Source of the DNA: Ketobacter alkanivorans
GTDB lineage: Bacteria > Pseudomonadota > Gammaproteobacteria > Pseudomonadales > Ketobacteraceae
NCBI RefSeq assembly: GCF_002863865.1
Contig: NZ_CP022684.1
Location: 2,075,501-2,139,500 of the forward strand
Direction: 5' to 3'
DNA length: 64,000 bases
Made by a program: the position numbers and the translations under genes. The notes under the pieces were generated by a model. The model did not search any database and was not told the DNA's origin. It saw only the letters and a list, made by a program, of their open reading frames with translations. Each line of letters begins with the position of its first letter. Position 1 is the first letter of the stretch. This document shows, piece after piece, positions 1 through 9,422 of this stretch.

Positions 1-1
1 G

Positions 2-94
2 AATAAACTCGGCGTTAAGATGGTGGAGCGCTTTGATCTGGAAGATCAACTGATCGATACCCTGCACAACTGCCATCGGGATATGGTTGCCTAA
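2..94 (+). CDS. C-terminal fragment of an unidentified protein
   Basis: An open frame runs in from the left edge and stops with TAA at 92-94. It encodes about 30 residues, ending in HRDMVA. A strong intrinsic terminator follows at once, which supports this being the true end of a gene. The fragment is mostly charged and probably helical. It is too short for a family assignment and I do not recognise it. Confidence 0.6.
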   Translation, partial: NKLGVKMVERFDLEDQLIDTLHNCHRDMVA

Positions 95-123
95 GCAACG
101 CATCCACAAACAATTTCAATAAT

Positions 124-157
124 AAGAGAGAGCCAGGTGCTCTCTCTTTTATTTTTG
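124..157 (+). terminator. Intrinsic terminator of the left-edge gene
   Basis: A perfect 10-bp stem (124-133 with 139-148, arms AAGAGAGAGC and GCTCTCTCTT) has a 5-nt loop and is followed by a T-rich run to about 157. It lies 30 bp after the stop of the left-edge gene. Confidence 0.9.
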
Positions 158-205
158 TCTACACTGTTTTTATAACCCTTTGCTCACGCTGAAGAAAATC
201 ACATC

Positions 206-1153
206 ATGCGCGTTCTGATCACGCTTATATTTTCCCTGCTGTTGGTGGCCTGTGGCGATTCCCCCAGCCGCGAATGGGAAACCACCAGCAATGGTGCCTA
301 CACTGCATCCCTGAGCCCGGATGGGGAGTACGCCGTGATTGGCTCGGTGCAACACGGCGGCAGCCTGTGGCGACTCAAGGATGGTGAACGGCTCTACAAC
401 TGGAATCACGCCAACGGCCAGTTTTCCAAACTGGTGGCCAGCACCTTTTCCACCGACGGCCGCTTCGCCCTCACCGCTGAGCAAAAGCGTTTTGTCATGT
501 GGGAGGTCTCCACCGGAAAGCCCGCCGGGTTCTGGCCTGCCGAAGGTGGCGTGCTCTCTATGGCGCTCTCTGATAATGGCCGCTACGCCATCATCGGTCA
601 GGAAAACTACAGCGCCCTCTACGTCGACACGGCAAACGGTGCCATTCTCAGCACACTGACGCATTCAGGTGATATCAACACCGTCGCCATCAGCGCCAAT
701 GGCCTGATAGGGGTAACCGGCTCCGAAGACGGCATTGTGAAAGTGTGGGATCTACCGGAGGGCAAAGAAACCTTTGCCTATCAATTGGGAGACGACGTCA
801 GCGCCGTGGCCATCAGCCGCGATGCCAGCCTAGTGTTCGGCAGCCTGTACTACGGCAAAGGCAAGATCTGGCAGGTAAAAACAGGCAAAGAAGTATCGAG
901 CGTAGGCCACTTTCGTACCACCATCACCGCCGCCCGCTTTTCCAAAGACAATAAAACGCTGCTTACCGGGTTCACTGCCCGCAGAATGGTGCTGTGGGAT
1001 GTTGCAACCGGAAACACTCTTAAGAACTGGCGCGCACAAGCCCCTCTGTTCTGGCGGCCCTCTGGCTTAGTGGTGGGCGATGTTGCCTTTACCAACACCC
1101 CCAACCAATACCGCAATATATTTTCTAACGGCTTAATTAATGAGTGGCGCTAA
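206..1153 (+). CDS. WD40-like repeat lipoprotein
   Basis: A 315-residue protein with a lipoprotein signal: hydrophobic stretch LITLIFSLLLVAC, with the lipidated Cys at residue 16. The rest is made of repeating beta-propeller blades of WD40 type, such as SEDGIVKVWDL near residue 175 and RRMVLWDVATG near 262. It is probably a periplasmic or outer-membrane scaffold exported by the Lol pathway; no catalytic motif is visible. ATG at 206 is the natural start because the signal sequence begins there. It is convergent with nhaD, with a 10-bp gap. Function is unknown, and the partner it scaffolds cannot be read from context. Confidence 0.8.
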   Translation: MRVLITLIFSLLLVACGDSPSREWETTSNGAYTASLSPDGEYAVIGSVQHGGSLWRLKDGERLYNWNHANGQFSKLVASTFSTDGRFALTAEQKRFVMWEVSTGKPAGFWPAEGGVLSMALSDNGRYAIIGQENYSALYVDTANGAILSTLTHSGDINTVAISANGLIGVTGSEDGIVKVWDLPEGKETFAYQLGDDVSAVAISRDASLVFGSLYYGKGKIWQVKTGKEVSSVGHFRTTITAARFSKDNKTLLTGFTARRMVLWDVATGNTLKNWRAQAPLFWRPSGLVVGDVAFTNTPNQYRNIFSNGLINEWR

Positions 1154-1163
1154 ACCTGCCGCC

Positions 1164-2396
1164 TTACAGCAATACACTCACCAGCACCACGCCTGCAAAA
1201 CCTACGCTGTAGGCCACCAATAAATAACCTGAATAACGCAAATAGGCCACGAAAGTCAGTTCTGGAATCTTGCTCATGGCCACCACGCCCGCAGCAGAGC
1301 CAATGGCCAACAACGATCCACCCACGCCCACCGCATAGGTCAGGGTCAACCACTCCGACAGCTCCATATCGATGCCCGACTTCAACAGTGCAGCAGTGAG
1401 CGGCACGTTATCAAACAACGCAGACAACAAGCCCACTACATAGTTAGCGGCCATAGGCGGCAGGTATTCATACAAACGGGGGAAGTAAGACAGCACACCC
1501 AACTCTTTGAGCATCCCCACCAGCAACAACACACCCAGGAAGAACAGCAGCGTATCAAACTCGATACGGCGCACATAATCGAGGATAGGCTCATCGCGGT
1601 TGATAAACTGCACCACCATAAACATCAACGATAAGCCAAACAGGAATGACAACACCGGGGGAATATCAAAGGCAATATTGCCGCCAATCGTACCCAAAAT
1701 AGTGAGCAGAAATAACGCCCCCACGATCAGGTCACCACGATTAAACACATAATTCTGCTTTTCGAACTGCAGCTCCTCCTTCATGGAACGGGAAAGCAAC
1801 CAGGACAGCACCAGCACCGCCGTCACATCCGGCAAAATCAGCATCAATAAATCCGGAATCGCCACCTTGTCGGCCAGAAAGATCATCAACGTAGTCACAT
1901 CACCGGTGATCAGGGCAGCGCCGCCCGCGTTAATGGAAAACACCACCAACACCACATACCGCAGCAACTTCTCCGTGGGCATTTTCAGGCTTAACAGAAC
2001 GGTGATACACACCAGGGTGCAGGTCACATTATCGGCCATGGATGAGAACACAAAAGCGAACAGACCGGTAATCATCATCAGCGTGCGTTCAGTCATGCGC
2101 CGGGGCAGCATTCGATTCACCAGCCCATCAATAAGTCCCTTGCTGGACAGATACGCCACGAAGGTCATGGCTGCCATCAAAAACAGCCACAGGGTCGCGA
2201 TGTCCAGCAGGTTTTCATTGAGGGCATGCATCAGTTCGCCCGACGCCATATGGGCGGGCGGCACCATAAAGTACAAAACCCACACCAGCGAACCAAAGAA
2301 CAAAGTCGTTTTGGCTTTATCAATATGAACCAGATCTTCGATGACGATGGAGACAAAACCCAGAGCCACCAGGACAAGCAAAAGCGCTGACATCAC
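1164..2396 (-). CDS. nhaD: Sodium/proton antiporter NhaD
   Basis: A 410-residue, highly hydrophobic inner-membrane protein with about 11-12 predicted helices. The sequence resembles NhaD of the ion-transporter superfamily: a starting helix LLLVLVALGFVSIVIED, the polar segment FVFSSMADNVTCTLVC, SINAGGAALITGDVTTLMI, and LFDNVPLTAALLKSG near residue 335. NhaD exchanges internal Na+ or Li+ for external H+ and is common in halophiles and marine bacteria, which fits the ectoine operon in this window. It is shorter than some Vibrio NhaD proteins but carries the repeated core. It appears to be a single-gene unit, with its promoter in 2397-2609 facing away from the next gene. Confidence 0.85.
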   Translation of the reverse strand: MMSALLLVLVALGFVSIVIEDLVHIDKAKTTLFFGSLVWVLYFMVPPAHMASGELMHALNENLLDIATLWLFLMAAMTFVAYLSSKGLIDGLVNRMLPRRMTERTLMMITGLFAFVFSSMADNVTCTLVCITVLLSLKMPTEKLLRYVVLVVFSINAGGAALITGDVTTLMIFLADKVAIPDLLMLILPDVTAVLVLSWLLSRSMKEELQFEKQNYVFNRGDLIVGALFLLTILGTIGGNIAFDIPPVLSFLFGLSLMFMVVQFINRDEPILDYVRRIEFDTLLFFLGVLLLVGMLKELGVLSYFPRLYEYLPPMAANYVVGLLSALFDNVPLTAALLKSGIDMELSEWLTLTYAVGVGGSLLAIGSAAGVVAMSKIPELTFVAYLRYSGYLLVAYSVGFAGVVLVSVLL

Positions 2397-2609
2397 ACAT
2401 TCCTGCTAGTTTGAATATGGAAAAGTGCGCGGATTCTAGCCCATGGCTGCCCCTGAATCGAGCGACAGATGATGTCGTTTTGTGAATACACCCATCAGCG
2501 CCCGACCAAGGTCTCAAGCGGCTCCCTCCAGACGCTTCAGAATTATTGAACTATACTCATATTTTCAATATGTTACAGTGGATATAGCTGAGCGGGAAAG
2601 CCTTACAAA

Positions 2610-4037
2610 ATGAACCGATTTGTGTCCTCGGGACTGATATTAACAGTATTGATGGTTATCCTGTTGGGACGCTGTCATTACAACAATGCCTCTACTAATC
2701 TAGCGATATCATCGTACAGTGTGATCTCTACGGTACTGAGCGTCAGAACCCAGATCGATCACTACTACTACGAGTATCAGGAGCTACCCGACAGCAATGC
2801 AGCCATCAGGCAACCCGAGCCGAATGAGTTCTCCCGCAAAGTGCCACAATTACAACGCCTGGAAGTGTTGCCAGGGGGCAAGTTATTCGTACAGCTAACG
2901 GCGCAAAACGAAGCGCAACCGATCGAATTCACCTACACGCCGACGATTGACGACAACTACCGGTTAAGCTGGACCTGCAGCTCCTACAACATCACCCAGC
3001 ATTGGCACCAATTGCTGCCAGATCTGTGCGGTGATGCACCTGCCCCCGTTGATCTGACTGAAGTCTCGCAACACGCCGAGCAACAAGCCGCAGCCGACCA
3101 CTACATAGAACAACTCAGTTCGCAGCAACGAGGCATCGAACAGACCAAACCCGCCTTTGATTGCAGCGTCATCGAGCAGGCCAACAGCGATTTTCTCTAC
3201 ATCAATGGAAACCAGGTAGAGTACTGGGAACTGGGTGCCCAACCTCAACGCCTGTTCTCATTCCCACGGCCTGAGCTGGCGCATCAAACCGCCCACTGGG
3301 CACTGGCCGGCAACGCCTATCTGTACGTCAATAACCGCCTGCAGGTATTCAGCCAGGCACAACCGAAAGGCTCCAGCACCCAGATCAATCTACTGAACCC
3401 CTACCGTTGGCAACACGCAGGCACCACGCTATTGGCCAATTCCGGGGTTGGGCTTACCCGAATCGATCTCTGCCAGCCCACACCAAAAGTGAAAGATAAC
3501 TACCTGCTGGAGCTGGGTGCCTTTAATCAGATAGAAGACTTCCTGATCATCGATAAGCTGATGTTTCTGACCGCACTCGAAGCTCATCGCGGCAACACGT
3601 ACTCAGCACTGCAAATCGTCAGCTTAAAATCCAACCGCGCTATTGGCTTTCTCAAACTGGAGGGCAACAGCGGAGGCATCGCCATTAATGGCCGCCTGGC
3701 GTACGTCGCCAACGGCAGTCACGGCATCGCCGTGGTGGACATCTATGATCTCACCATACCACGGCTGTTGAGCCGGGTTGCCACTATGGACTATGCCAGC
3801 GACCTGATCATTCTCGATGACCACCTGATCGTAGCCGACCGGCTGGCGGGGCTTAAGGTTTTCCAAATACAAGGGGAAAGCCTGCAGCTGACACAAACCC
3901 TGCCCACCGCACAGGCCGCCATTCAGATAAAACCATTACAGCCGCCGTATTTTTCCATCAGTTTCAAAAATGGCAGCAGCGCTTTATATCAGTGGTATAA
4001 CAACAAGGTGATCACCGTTGAACTTGACGCACAATAA
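2610..4037 (+). CDS. Membrane-anchored protein: pilin-like head plus LVIVD-type propeller
   Basis: A 475-residue protein. Residues 5-22 form one transmembrane or uncleaved signal segment. Residues about 25-140 look like a type IV pilin globular domain. They have a long amphipathic helix, then beta strands, then the pattern W-T-C ... L-P-D-L-C, which matches the C-terminal disulfide loop of pilins. There is no prepilin-peptidase site (no G/A before FTLIE). From about 190 to the end there are beta-propeller repeats with LVIVD-like strands, such as AYVANGSHGIAVVDI and HLIVADRLAGLKVF. It is predicted to face the periplasm. The next gene has the same architecture and overlaps it by 20 bp, so the two are probably co-translated. 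Function is unknown; the pilin resemblance is my inference from motif spacing. Confidence 0.75.
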   Translation: MNRFVSSGLILTVLMVILLGRCHYNNASTNLAISSYSVISTVLSVRTQIDHYYYEYQELPDSNAAIRQPEPNEFSRKVPQLQRLEVLPGGKLFVQLTAQNEAQPIEFTYTPTIDDNYRLSWTCSSYNITQHWHQLLPDLCGDAPAPVDLTEVSQHAEQQAAADHYIEQLSSQQRGIEQTKPAFDCSVIEQANSDFLYINGNQVEYWELGAQPQRLFSFPRPELAHQTAHWALAGNAYLYVNNRLQVFSQAQPKGSSTQINLLNPYRWQHAGTTLLANSGVGLTRIDLCQPTPKVKDNYLLELGAFNQIEDFLIIDKLMFLTALEAHRGNTYSALQIVSLKSNRAIGFLKLEGNSGGIAINGRLAYVANGSHGIAVVDIYDLTIPRLLSRVATMDYASDLIILDDHLIVADRLAGLKVFQIQGESLQLTQTLPTAQAAIQIKPLQPPYFSISFKNGSSALYQWYNNKVITVELDAQ

Positions 4038-5496
4038 AAAGATTCGGCTGGTATCGACCATCGCCATCGTACTGATAGTGGGATGGCTCTTACTGCTGAA
4101 CCATCAGCATGAAGTACAGAAGAAGCAACACGCAGAAGTCGTCACGGCTGTGGCCCGGCTGAAGCAGGAGTTTATCGTGAGCTATTTGGCGCAAGGTGAA
4201 TTTCCCCGCAACAACAAACAGGCCAACCTGCCCCCACCAGAGCAATTGACCATCGGCCCCATCAAAGAACTGGTCGTGATGCGAGACTCACGGTTATTTA
4301 TGGCACTGCAGTTCGAGGACGGGCCGAAGAGTACCCTGTTTCTGACTCCGGAGATGAACAGTAACGATCAATTCAGTTGGTTCTGTCGCTCCCCCAACCT
4401 CAGCGAGGAACTGAAAAGCACTCTGTTCCAGGGCTGCCATGTCACCACCGAGAACCTGTCTCTGGCCCAGGCCAGTGCCCTGCAATATGTGCCGCGCCGC
4501 AAATCAAGAACACCTGAGCCCGAAAAGCTCGACATAAAGCTGCCTCCTGCCCCACCAAAACAGGAGCCGACAGCGGAACTGGACGTTAAGCCCTGTGAAG
4601 ACACCGACTCGAAACAGCTTTTGGTACACGATGATGGCATAGGCATCTGGGACTTCACCGATGGCCCGACCCTGAGCGATTTTATACCGCTCAACATCAA
4701 CCGCCCCCAAGGTATCGCCGCCAGAATCGGCAGCACCCTGTTTGTGGCCCAAAACAGCTATATCTGGTACGCCGACACTAAACAGAAACCCATCACATTG
4801 CAAAAATCCAGCGTCTGGATCAAACCCGGCACACAGCTTTTCAGCACGGGTCGGCAGCTAATATGGATCACCCCCGATAACCTGATGTTTGTGGGAGATG
4901 TCTGCTACCCCCCCAATATACGCATCATCCACGATACCAATCTGCGACTTTCCGGCAACCGCAAAGTCGTAAACCTCACCATCGCGGAAGGGCAGCTGCA
5001 TGTGTTGAGCCGGTATGAATCGGACTGGACGAACAGCAGCACATTGAACATCTACCGACTGAAAGAAAACGGTGCCCTGGTGCATCAGTTCAATTTCAAC
5101 TTTCGTGGTAATGCCAACAGCATGTATCGGTCGGAACCTTACTTGTTGATCGCAAATGGTCGTGATGGCCTGTCGATTAAACAACGCACATCCGATCATC
5201 GCTGGATGGAAACCGAATCGATCTCGGCCGCCGATTTCATCATGGATGCCGTGCTCAAGGAGAACACCCTATGGGTTGCTGACCGCAGCGCGGGGTTGAT
5301 TGTCTATCGGCGTCGGTCGGAAAAGGCTCCGTGGGAACAGGTCGATCAAAAAGAGTTTGATTTCCCCGCTTTTCATCTGCAGTGGTTCAAGCATGGCATA
5401 CGGGTGAGCAGCGCCACGCGGCACGCCTGGGTTCCACACCAGGCCCCACAAACAGCCCGCATTCTGCAGCCTACTATTTCACCCGGATCTGGCTAA
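4018..5496 (+). CDS. Second pilin-head/propeller membrane protein (paralogue of the upstream gene)
   Basis: A 492-residue protein with the same layout as its neighbour: a transmembrane segment at about residues 10-27, and a pilin-like head ending F-S-W-F-C ... L-F-Q-G-C near 121-141. A Pro/Lys-rich linker (about 155-190) follows, then propeller-like repeats ending with LWVADRSAGLIVYRR near residue 420. The start is TTG at 4018, preceded by AAGGTGA. This overlaps the upstream gene by 20 bp and suggests translational coupling. Sequence identity to the neighbour is low outside the landmarks, so the duplication is old. The tail overlaps the convergent DUF4124 gene by 23 bp. Confidence 0.72.
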   Translation: MNLTHNKKIRLVSTIAIVLIVGWLLLLNHQHEVQKKQHAEVVTAVARLKQEFIVSYLAQGEFPRNNKQANLPPPEQLTIGPIKELVVMRDSRLFMALQFEDGPKSTLFLTPEMNSNDQFSWFCRSPNLSEELKSTLFQGCHVTTENLSLAQASALQYVPRRKSRTPEPEKLDIKLPPAPPKQEPTAELDVKPCEDTDSKQLLVHDDGIGIWDFTDGPTLSDFIPLNINRPQGIAARIGSTLFVAQNSYIWYADTKQKPITLQKSSVWIKPGTQLFSTGRQLIWITPDNLMFVGDVCYPPNIRIIHDTNLRLSGNRKVVNLTIAEGQLHVLSRYESDWTNSSTLNIYRLKENGALVHQFNFNFRGNANSMYRSEPYLLIANGRDGLSIKQRTSDHRWMETESISAADFIMDAVLKENTLWVADRSAGLIVYRRRSEKAPWEQVDQKEFDFPAFHLQWFKHGIRVSSATRHAWVPHQAPQTARILQPTISPGSG

Positions 5497-6160
5497 CTTT
5501 ATATTCCAGCTCGTATAACTCATCCTGGTATTCGTGATAACACTCGCTCCAGCGATCCCACAGGATTTGTGTGCCCGGTTGATTGGGATCACGATAGGGT
5601 TGTGAGCCACAGCGCTTATCACGCTGGGATTGAATGCGGGATATTTCCTGTTGCAGCTGCTCGGATTCATTTTTAAGCGTCGTTTGCGCCTTCTGCACAT
5701 CACCTTTCTGGTTGTCCACCCACTGCACAGCACATTGCAGATCCCGCTTCCGCTGCCCCGCCTCCGATGGATCACGGTTCAAATTATAACGGTTCATATG
5801 CAGGCGGAAACGCACATCATTCAGGTCTGTATCCCCTTCCAGCTCCCGCGTCCAAGTGTATTTGTATTCCCCCAATTCAAGGTATTCTTCGGGGTTCTTG
5901 GGGTTAACCACGGGCAGCTCAATCTCGCCACAATACTGCTTTTTGCCCACCGCTCGAACCTGGGATGCACTCTCCCCGTCCACATTCATTTCGGCTACCT
6001 TCAGTGTGCTACTTTGGTCTTGCTGCGGCTTGGGTTGAGGAGGAAACTGGCTGTAGGTGACGCTGCCATTCTCATCCACGATTTTGTACAGCTTGGCGGC
6101 CTGAGCGGAGCCAGACACTAAAACAGATAAGCAAATGAAGATGGCAAGTCGAGCAGTCAT
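5474..6160 (-). CDS. DUF4124 domain periplasmic protein
   Basis: A 228-residue protein with a cleavable signal peptide (residues 1-21, ending SAQA). The N-terminal DUF4124 motif is KLYKIVDENGSVTYSQFPP, a short domain common in exported proteobacterial proteins. The C-terminal half is charged and contains a predicted coiled coil (about 150-190, Gln/Glu/Lys-rich). Cysteines near 78, 143 and 184 could form disulfides. The family has no settled function. It is divergent from the small lipoprotein gene at 6210, with 49 bp between the starts, and convergent with the pilin-head gene. Confidence 0.8.
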   Translation of the reverse strand: MTARLAIFICLSVLVSGSAQAAKLYKIVDENGSVTYSQFPPQPKPQQDQSSTLKVAEMNVDGESASQVRAVGKKQYCGEIELPVVNPKNPEEYLELGEYKYTWTRELEGDTDLNDVRFRLHMNRYNLNRDPSEAGQRKRDLQCAVQWVDNQKGDVQKAQTTLKNESEQLQQEISRIQSQRDKRCGSQPYRDPNQPGTQILWDRWSECYHEYQDELYELEYKVSQIRVK

Positions 6161-6209
6161 AATAGGTGCGCCCCTACTGAAAACGAAAACAGCACAAAAT
6201 GGCTATAAC

Positions 6210-6467
6210 ATGAACAGAATAGTAGCCCAAATTTTACTGGCCGTGGCAACGATATGCGGCTCTGGCTGCCAGACCTACCCAATATTGCCAGATCTGAAAG
6301 GTAATGCCGCCATTGTGCTTGGTTTTACCACCGACAGCGCCCAGCCCTACGAAGGTGGCACGCTGCAATCGGACATCGATGAGTACAAGTCACAATGCAT
6401 ACTGAGGTACATTGAAAAGCCACAGCAAGTATCAGGTGGCCACCACGTTCTAGTCGGTCGACAATAG
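6210..6467 (+). CDS. Small putative lipoprotein
   Basis: An 85-residue protein starting at ATG 6210 (an in-frame ATG lies upstream at 6135, but the signal sequence begins at 6210). The sequence MNRIVAQILLAVATICGSGC ends in a lipobox-like GSGC. The mature part is short and has no motif that I recognise. Its 3' end overlaps the convergent LPP20-type gene by 18 bp, so the last few residues may be an accident of a degraded gene. It could be a remnant of a longer gene. Confidence 0.45.
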   Translation: MNRIVAQILLAVATICGSGCQTYPILPDLKGNAAIVLGFTTDSAQPYEGGTLQSDIDEYKSQCILRYIEKPQQVSGGHHVLVGRQ

Positions 6468-7454
6468 CTCGTATACGTATCCGGGCAAACGGCCGTTAAT
6501 CTCATCCCGCAGCCGCTGGGGCAGCAGATTCGCCTCCGTGGAAGACACTTTTACCGGCCAGCGTTGTTTCGCCAGAACCTTGCTGCCATCTTTAAACACT
6601 AATTCGTATGAACCTCGCAGCCAAAACCAGGCCTGCTTCTGCTCCACTGGGGCCACATCCAGACTGCCCATTAAAATCAGATTAGATTGGTCTGACACCG
6701 GCACCCCAAGGGTTGCCAATGCCTGCTGGATCTCGGCCTGAATAGAGGGGTCTTCCGCCTGCACCTGCACCTTGAGAGCCGCCAATCCATTACGAATCAG
6801 GGCTTCCACGGAAGCCGTGTCGTATTGGCCTTTGATCCCCTTACCATCGGCCACAATCATAAGATTCTGGTTAAGTTGGTCGCGCTGCATCTGGGCGCTA
6901 CGGGCACGCTTTAAAGCGCTCAGCGCCGCCACCGGGCTATCGGCCTTGCTGCTGGCATATTCAACCAGCTCATTTACCTCACGATCCAGGGAGCCAATAG
7001 ACTGCCGAAACCGACTGGCGGCAGGCTGCTTAGCCAATATCGCCAGCGCGCTAACCCGCCCCTGCTCAGATTGCCAGTATTCAACCACCTGAGCCCCGCT
7101 CAAGACCTGGCGTGCTTCGGTTGTTACGGTGCGGGTGATTTGCTGCTCGTTGGTCACACTGCTTTGGCCACCGGCACTGCTCACCTGGGCACTGCTGAAA
7201 TCCATACTGGCATCCTGCACTGCAACCTCAAAGATTTTGGCCAGGTTAGCCGTCGCCCGATCGGCGGCCGTGTTGCGATCATCCGCTGACCCGACAGCAG
7301 TGAGATGGCTGCTGGCCGGGTACGCTGATTCCGGCTGATCAACCCAGTCAGGTTGACCACCACCGCTGCTGCACGCCGCCAAACCAACCATTGTGGCTGC
7401 CATTAAAACGCTTTTAAGACTTTGGATTACTGATTGATCAAGATTAATGGGCAT
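6450..7454 (-). CDS. LPP20-family lipoprotein (operon gene 4)
   Basis: A 334-residue protein starting at ATG 7454 (lipobox MVGLAAC, lipidated Cys near residue 27). The mature part opens with PDWVDQPESAYPASSHLTAVGSA, the typical LPP20 opening (P-x-W-V, then a G-x-A-x strand). It continues with the helical segment in which the family places alternating charged residues. It overlaps the upstream TPR-lipoprotein gene by 11 bp, so it belongs to the same transcript. LPP20 proteins are outer-membrane lipoproteins of largely unknown role; some occur near flagellar or envelope genes. The function here is not established. Confidence 0.8.
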   Translation of the reverse strand: MPINLDQSVIQSLKSVLMAATMVGLAACSSGGGQPDWVDQPESAYPASSHLTAVGSADDRNTAADRATANLAKIFEVAVQDASMDFSSAQVSSAGGQSSVTNEQQITRTVTTEARQVLSGAQVVEYWQSEQGRVSALAILAKQPAASRFRQSIGSLDREVNELVEYASSKADSPVAALSALKRARSAQMQRDQLNQNLMIVADGKGIKGQYDTASVEALIRNGLAALKVQVQAEDPSIQAEIQQALATLGVPVSDQSNLILMGSLDVAPVEQKQAWFWLRGSYELVFKDGSKVLAKQRWPVKVSSTEANLLPQRLRDEINGRLPGYVYELLSTD

Positions 7455-8820
7455 CTGTCTCTCCTTGTTGAGCAGTCTCCACAGTGGCTTCCGCCTGCAA
7501 TTCCGGTTCTGCCGCCGCCGTAGTCGAGGTTGTAGTCGGCACCACTGGCGGGGTGGGTGGCGGCAGTTCGGGATAGGCAAAGGTCTGATCCGTCAGACTG
7601 GTGGCAAATACCAACGCCAGTGGTCGCGTGCTGAATTCACTCAAACCGGGCAGAGTTAGCGCTTTCTCAGCCAACTGTACCGGCTGCTGCACCGGTGCCT
7701 TGATCCGCGCCACCTGCACACTGGCGGGCAACATATTCCAACTACGGACATCCGCCTGCTCTGATACTACCGTAGCGATATTCATCAAAACACCACTAAA
7801 GTCGTTCTTGCTCTGGGCTTCCTGCACCACCTTGTATTTGGCCACGGCCCGCACCGTTGCAGCAGCAAGAATCTTGGCATGGTCTGCCTCCAAGTCCTCA
7901 CGGGCGCGGGTTTCCAGATTCTCGATAATGCCACTACGCTGGCGTTTTTCAGCTACCAGCGTCAAAGCACGGGGCTGGTAATAAGACGGTAAATATCGCG
8001 GCATCACTACGCTGACAACGGTATCGACACTGCCGTCATACACAGAAAGACGGGATTCGGTCTTACTGCTCACCACACCATCTAAATACACCAAAATCCA
8101 CTCGCCTTCGCCCGCGCCAGGCAACTCAGCCTCTCGACCAAACCGGTTGCTGAATTCTTTGTACTCTTTGTCAAAGCCCTGGCGCTGGGTGAGGTTAAGC
8201 AGGCTGATCTGCAGCGCTTCAGGTATAGGCTCCCTCCGATCGGACATGATCTGATAAGCCCGACGGTAGCTGATCAACGCATCATCCCATTCCCGGTTTA
8301 GCTCATAAATCACACCGGACAGAAAGCGGGCGCTGGCTAATTGGCCCAGAGTGCTGTCGTCCTGGCTTTCCTGCTTCATGGTGATGTTGGCTTGCAACAT
8401 TTCCACACGGGCACCGTCCAGATCACCACTCATCAAATAACCCAACGCCAACATCACATGCACCAACACCTGATCGGTGGGAGTTCCGTCATAGGTGCGC
8501 AAAGTCTCGTTGGTGGTGAGGGCGGCAAAGTTTTCTGTGATGCTCACCGCCTGCATGGAAGACATAATGCCCTTGGCTTCTTCCAAGTCTTTACGGCTGC
8601 CACTCCAGTCGCCCAGATACAGTTTCAAGACACCGGTATTCAGCAGATACTGAGCGCGATCCCGCCCAGAGGGATTAATCTTTTCAAGACGGGATAAAGT
8701 AGCCTGCGGCCCCGCAACCGCCAGACCCGCTGCAGCCTGATTCACTTGCCAGGAACTGCAGCCCTGCAACAGCAACAGGGCGCTGCACAACAGTGTCAGC
8801 GCCAGCCGTGAAATGGACAT
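7444..8820 (-). CDS. TPR-type lipoprotein of the LpoB-linked cluster
   Basis: A 458-residue protein from ATG 8820 (a TTG at 8838 overlapping the previous stop is also possible). The signal is ALTLLCSALLLLQGC. The region of about 50-210 has helical tetratricopeptide-like repeats, with ALGYLMSGDLDGARVEML and YRRAYQIM as typical packing pairs. The C-terminal part is mixed and ends in a Thr/Ala/Glu-rich low-complexity tail. It resembles the COG3014 group of uncharacterised exported proteins that occurs beside LpoB and LPP20 genes. It is likely lipid-anchored in the outer membrane and may be a scaffold for envelope enzymes; that role is inference. Confidence 0.75.
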   Translation of the reverse strand: MSISRLALTLLCSALLLLQGCSSWQVNQAAAGLAVAGPQATLSRLEKINPSGRDRAQYLLNTGVLKLYLGDWSGSRKDLEEAKGIMSSMQAVSITENFAALTTNETLRTYDGTPTDQVLVHVMLALGYLMSGDLDGARVEMLQANITMKQESQDDSTLGQLASARFLSGVIYELNREWDDALISYRRAYQIMSDRREPIPEALQISLLNLTQRQGFDKEYKEFSNRFGREAELPGAGEGEWILVYLDGVVSSKTESRLSVYDGSVDTVVSVVMPRYLPSYYQPRALTLVAEKRQRSGIIENLETRAREDLEADHAKILAAATVRAVAKYKVVQEAQSKNDFSGVLMNIATVVSEQADVRSWNMLPASVQVARIKAPVQQPVQLAEKALTLPGLSEFSTRPLALVFATSLTDQTFAYPELPPPTPPVVPTTTSTTAAAEPELQAEATVETAQQGETDAH

Positions 8821-8834
8821 AGGCAAAGGCTGAA

Positions 8835-9422
8835 TCAATAACGCAGTTTGGCGTTTTTAACGTATTTTTTGATCTTCTTCTGGCCCAACCAGACTTTACG
8901 GTTATCCGCCATGCTGATCAGGGTCAGATCCACCTGATAATAACGCACCTGCTCTTTACCCTCGGCGTCAATGATGGTGTTGATCTGGCCTTTCAGCATG
9001 AAGTCGGCACCCAGTTCCTGCCCGGCAGCATTGCGGGTACCTTCACTGGCATTCAAATCCTGATCAATGCGTTCATCACGGATCTCGCCACGATCGTCTC
9101 GGGATGCCACAAAATCCACACGACCTGAGTTCACCAGAGCACGCTCCATGTCCGCTACAAACGTCTGCACATTAATGTGTTCGTGGCTCAGGTTGCGCAC
9201 TGTACCCACAATCACCGCCGGACGCTTGCCGGTACGGCCACTGAAATCCCCAATCCAAGGGCGGGACAATACATCGGCGATCATCTCTTCGGCCACCAGA
9301 CGGGAATCCGTATCGTTCCAAGCACCGCTCAAATCAATGGTTGAATCCGCCGACACCCGCTCAACCGAGGTGGCACAAGCGGAAAGAAAAACAACTGAGA
9401 ATACGAGAATCCAATGCTTCAT
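8835..9422 (-). CDS. lpoB: LpoB-like penicillin-binding-protein activator lipoprotein
   Basis: A 195-residue lipoprotein (lipobox VVFLSAC, Cys 16). The mature domain resembles LpoB, the outer-membrane lipoprotein that activates PBP1b in Escherichia coli. Visible landmarks are the opening D-S-R-L-V-A-E-E-M, the strand segment PAVIVGTVRNLSHEHINVQTF, and GADFMLKGQINTI in the second half. It sits between the upstream LPP20-like gene (4-bp overlap) and the TPR-lipoprotein gene, so all four are probably one transcript. The family includes members outside E. coli that have not been tested for PBP binding, so the activator role is inferred by homology. Confidence 0.82.
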   Translation of the reverse strand: MKHWILVFSVVFLSACATSVERVSADSTIDLSGAWNDTDSRLVAEEMIADVLSRPWIGDFSGRTGKRPAVIVGTVRNLSHEHINVQTFVADMERALVNSGRVDFVASRDDRGEIRDERIDQDLNASEGTRNAAGQELGADFMLKGQINTIIDAEGKEQVRYYQVDLTLISMADNRKVWLGQKKIKKYVKNAKLRY

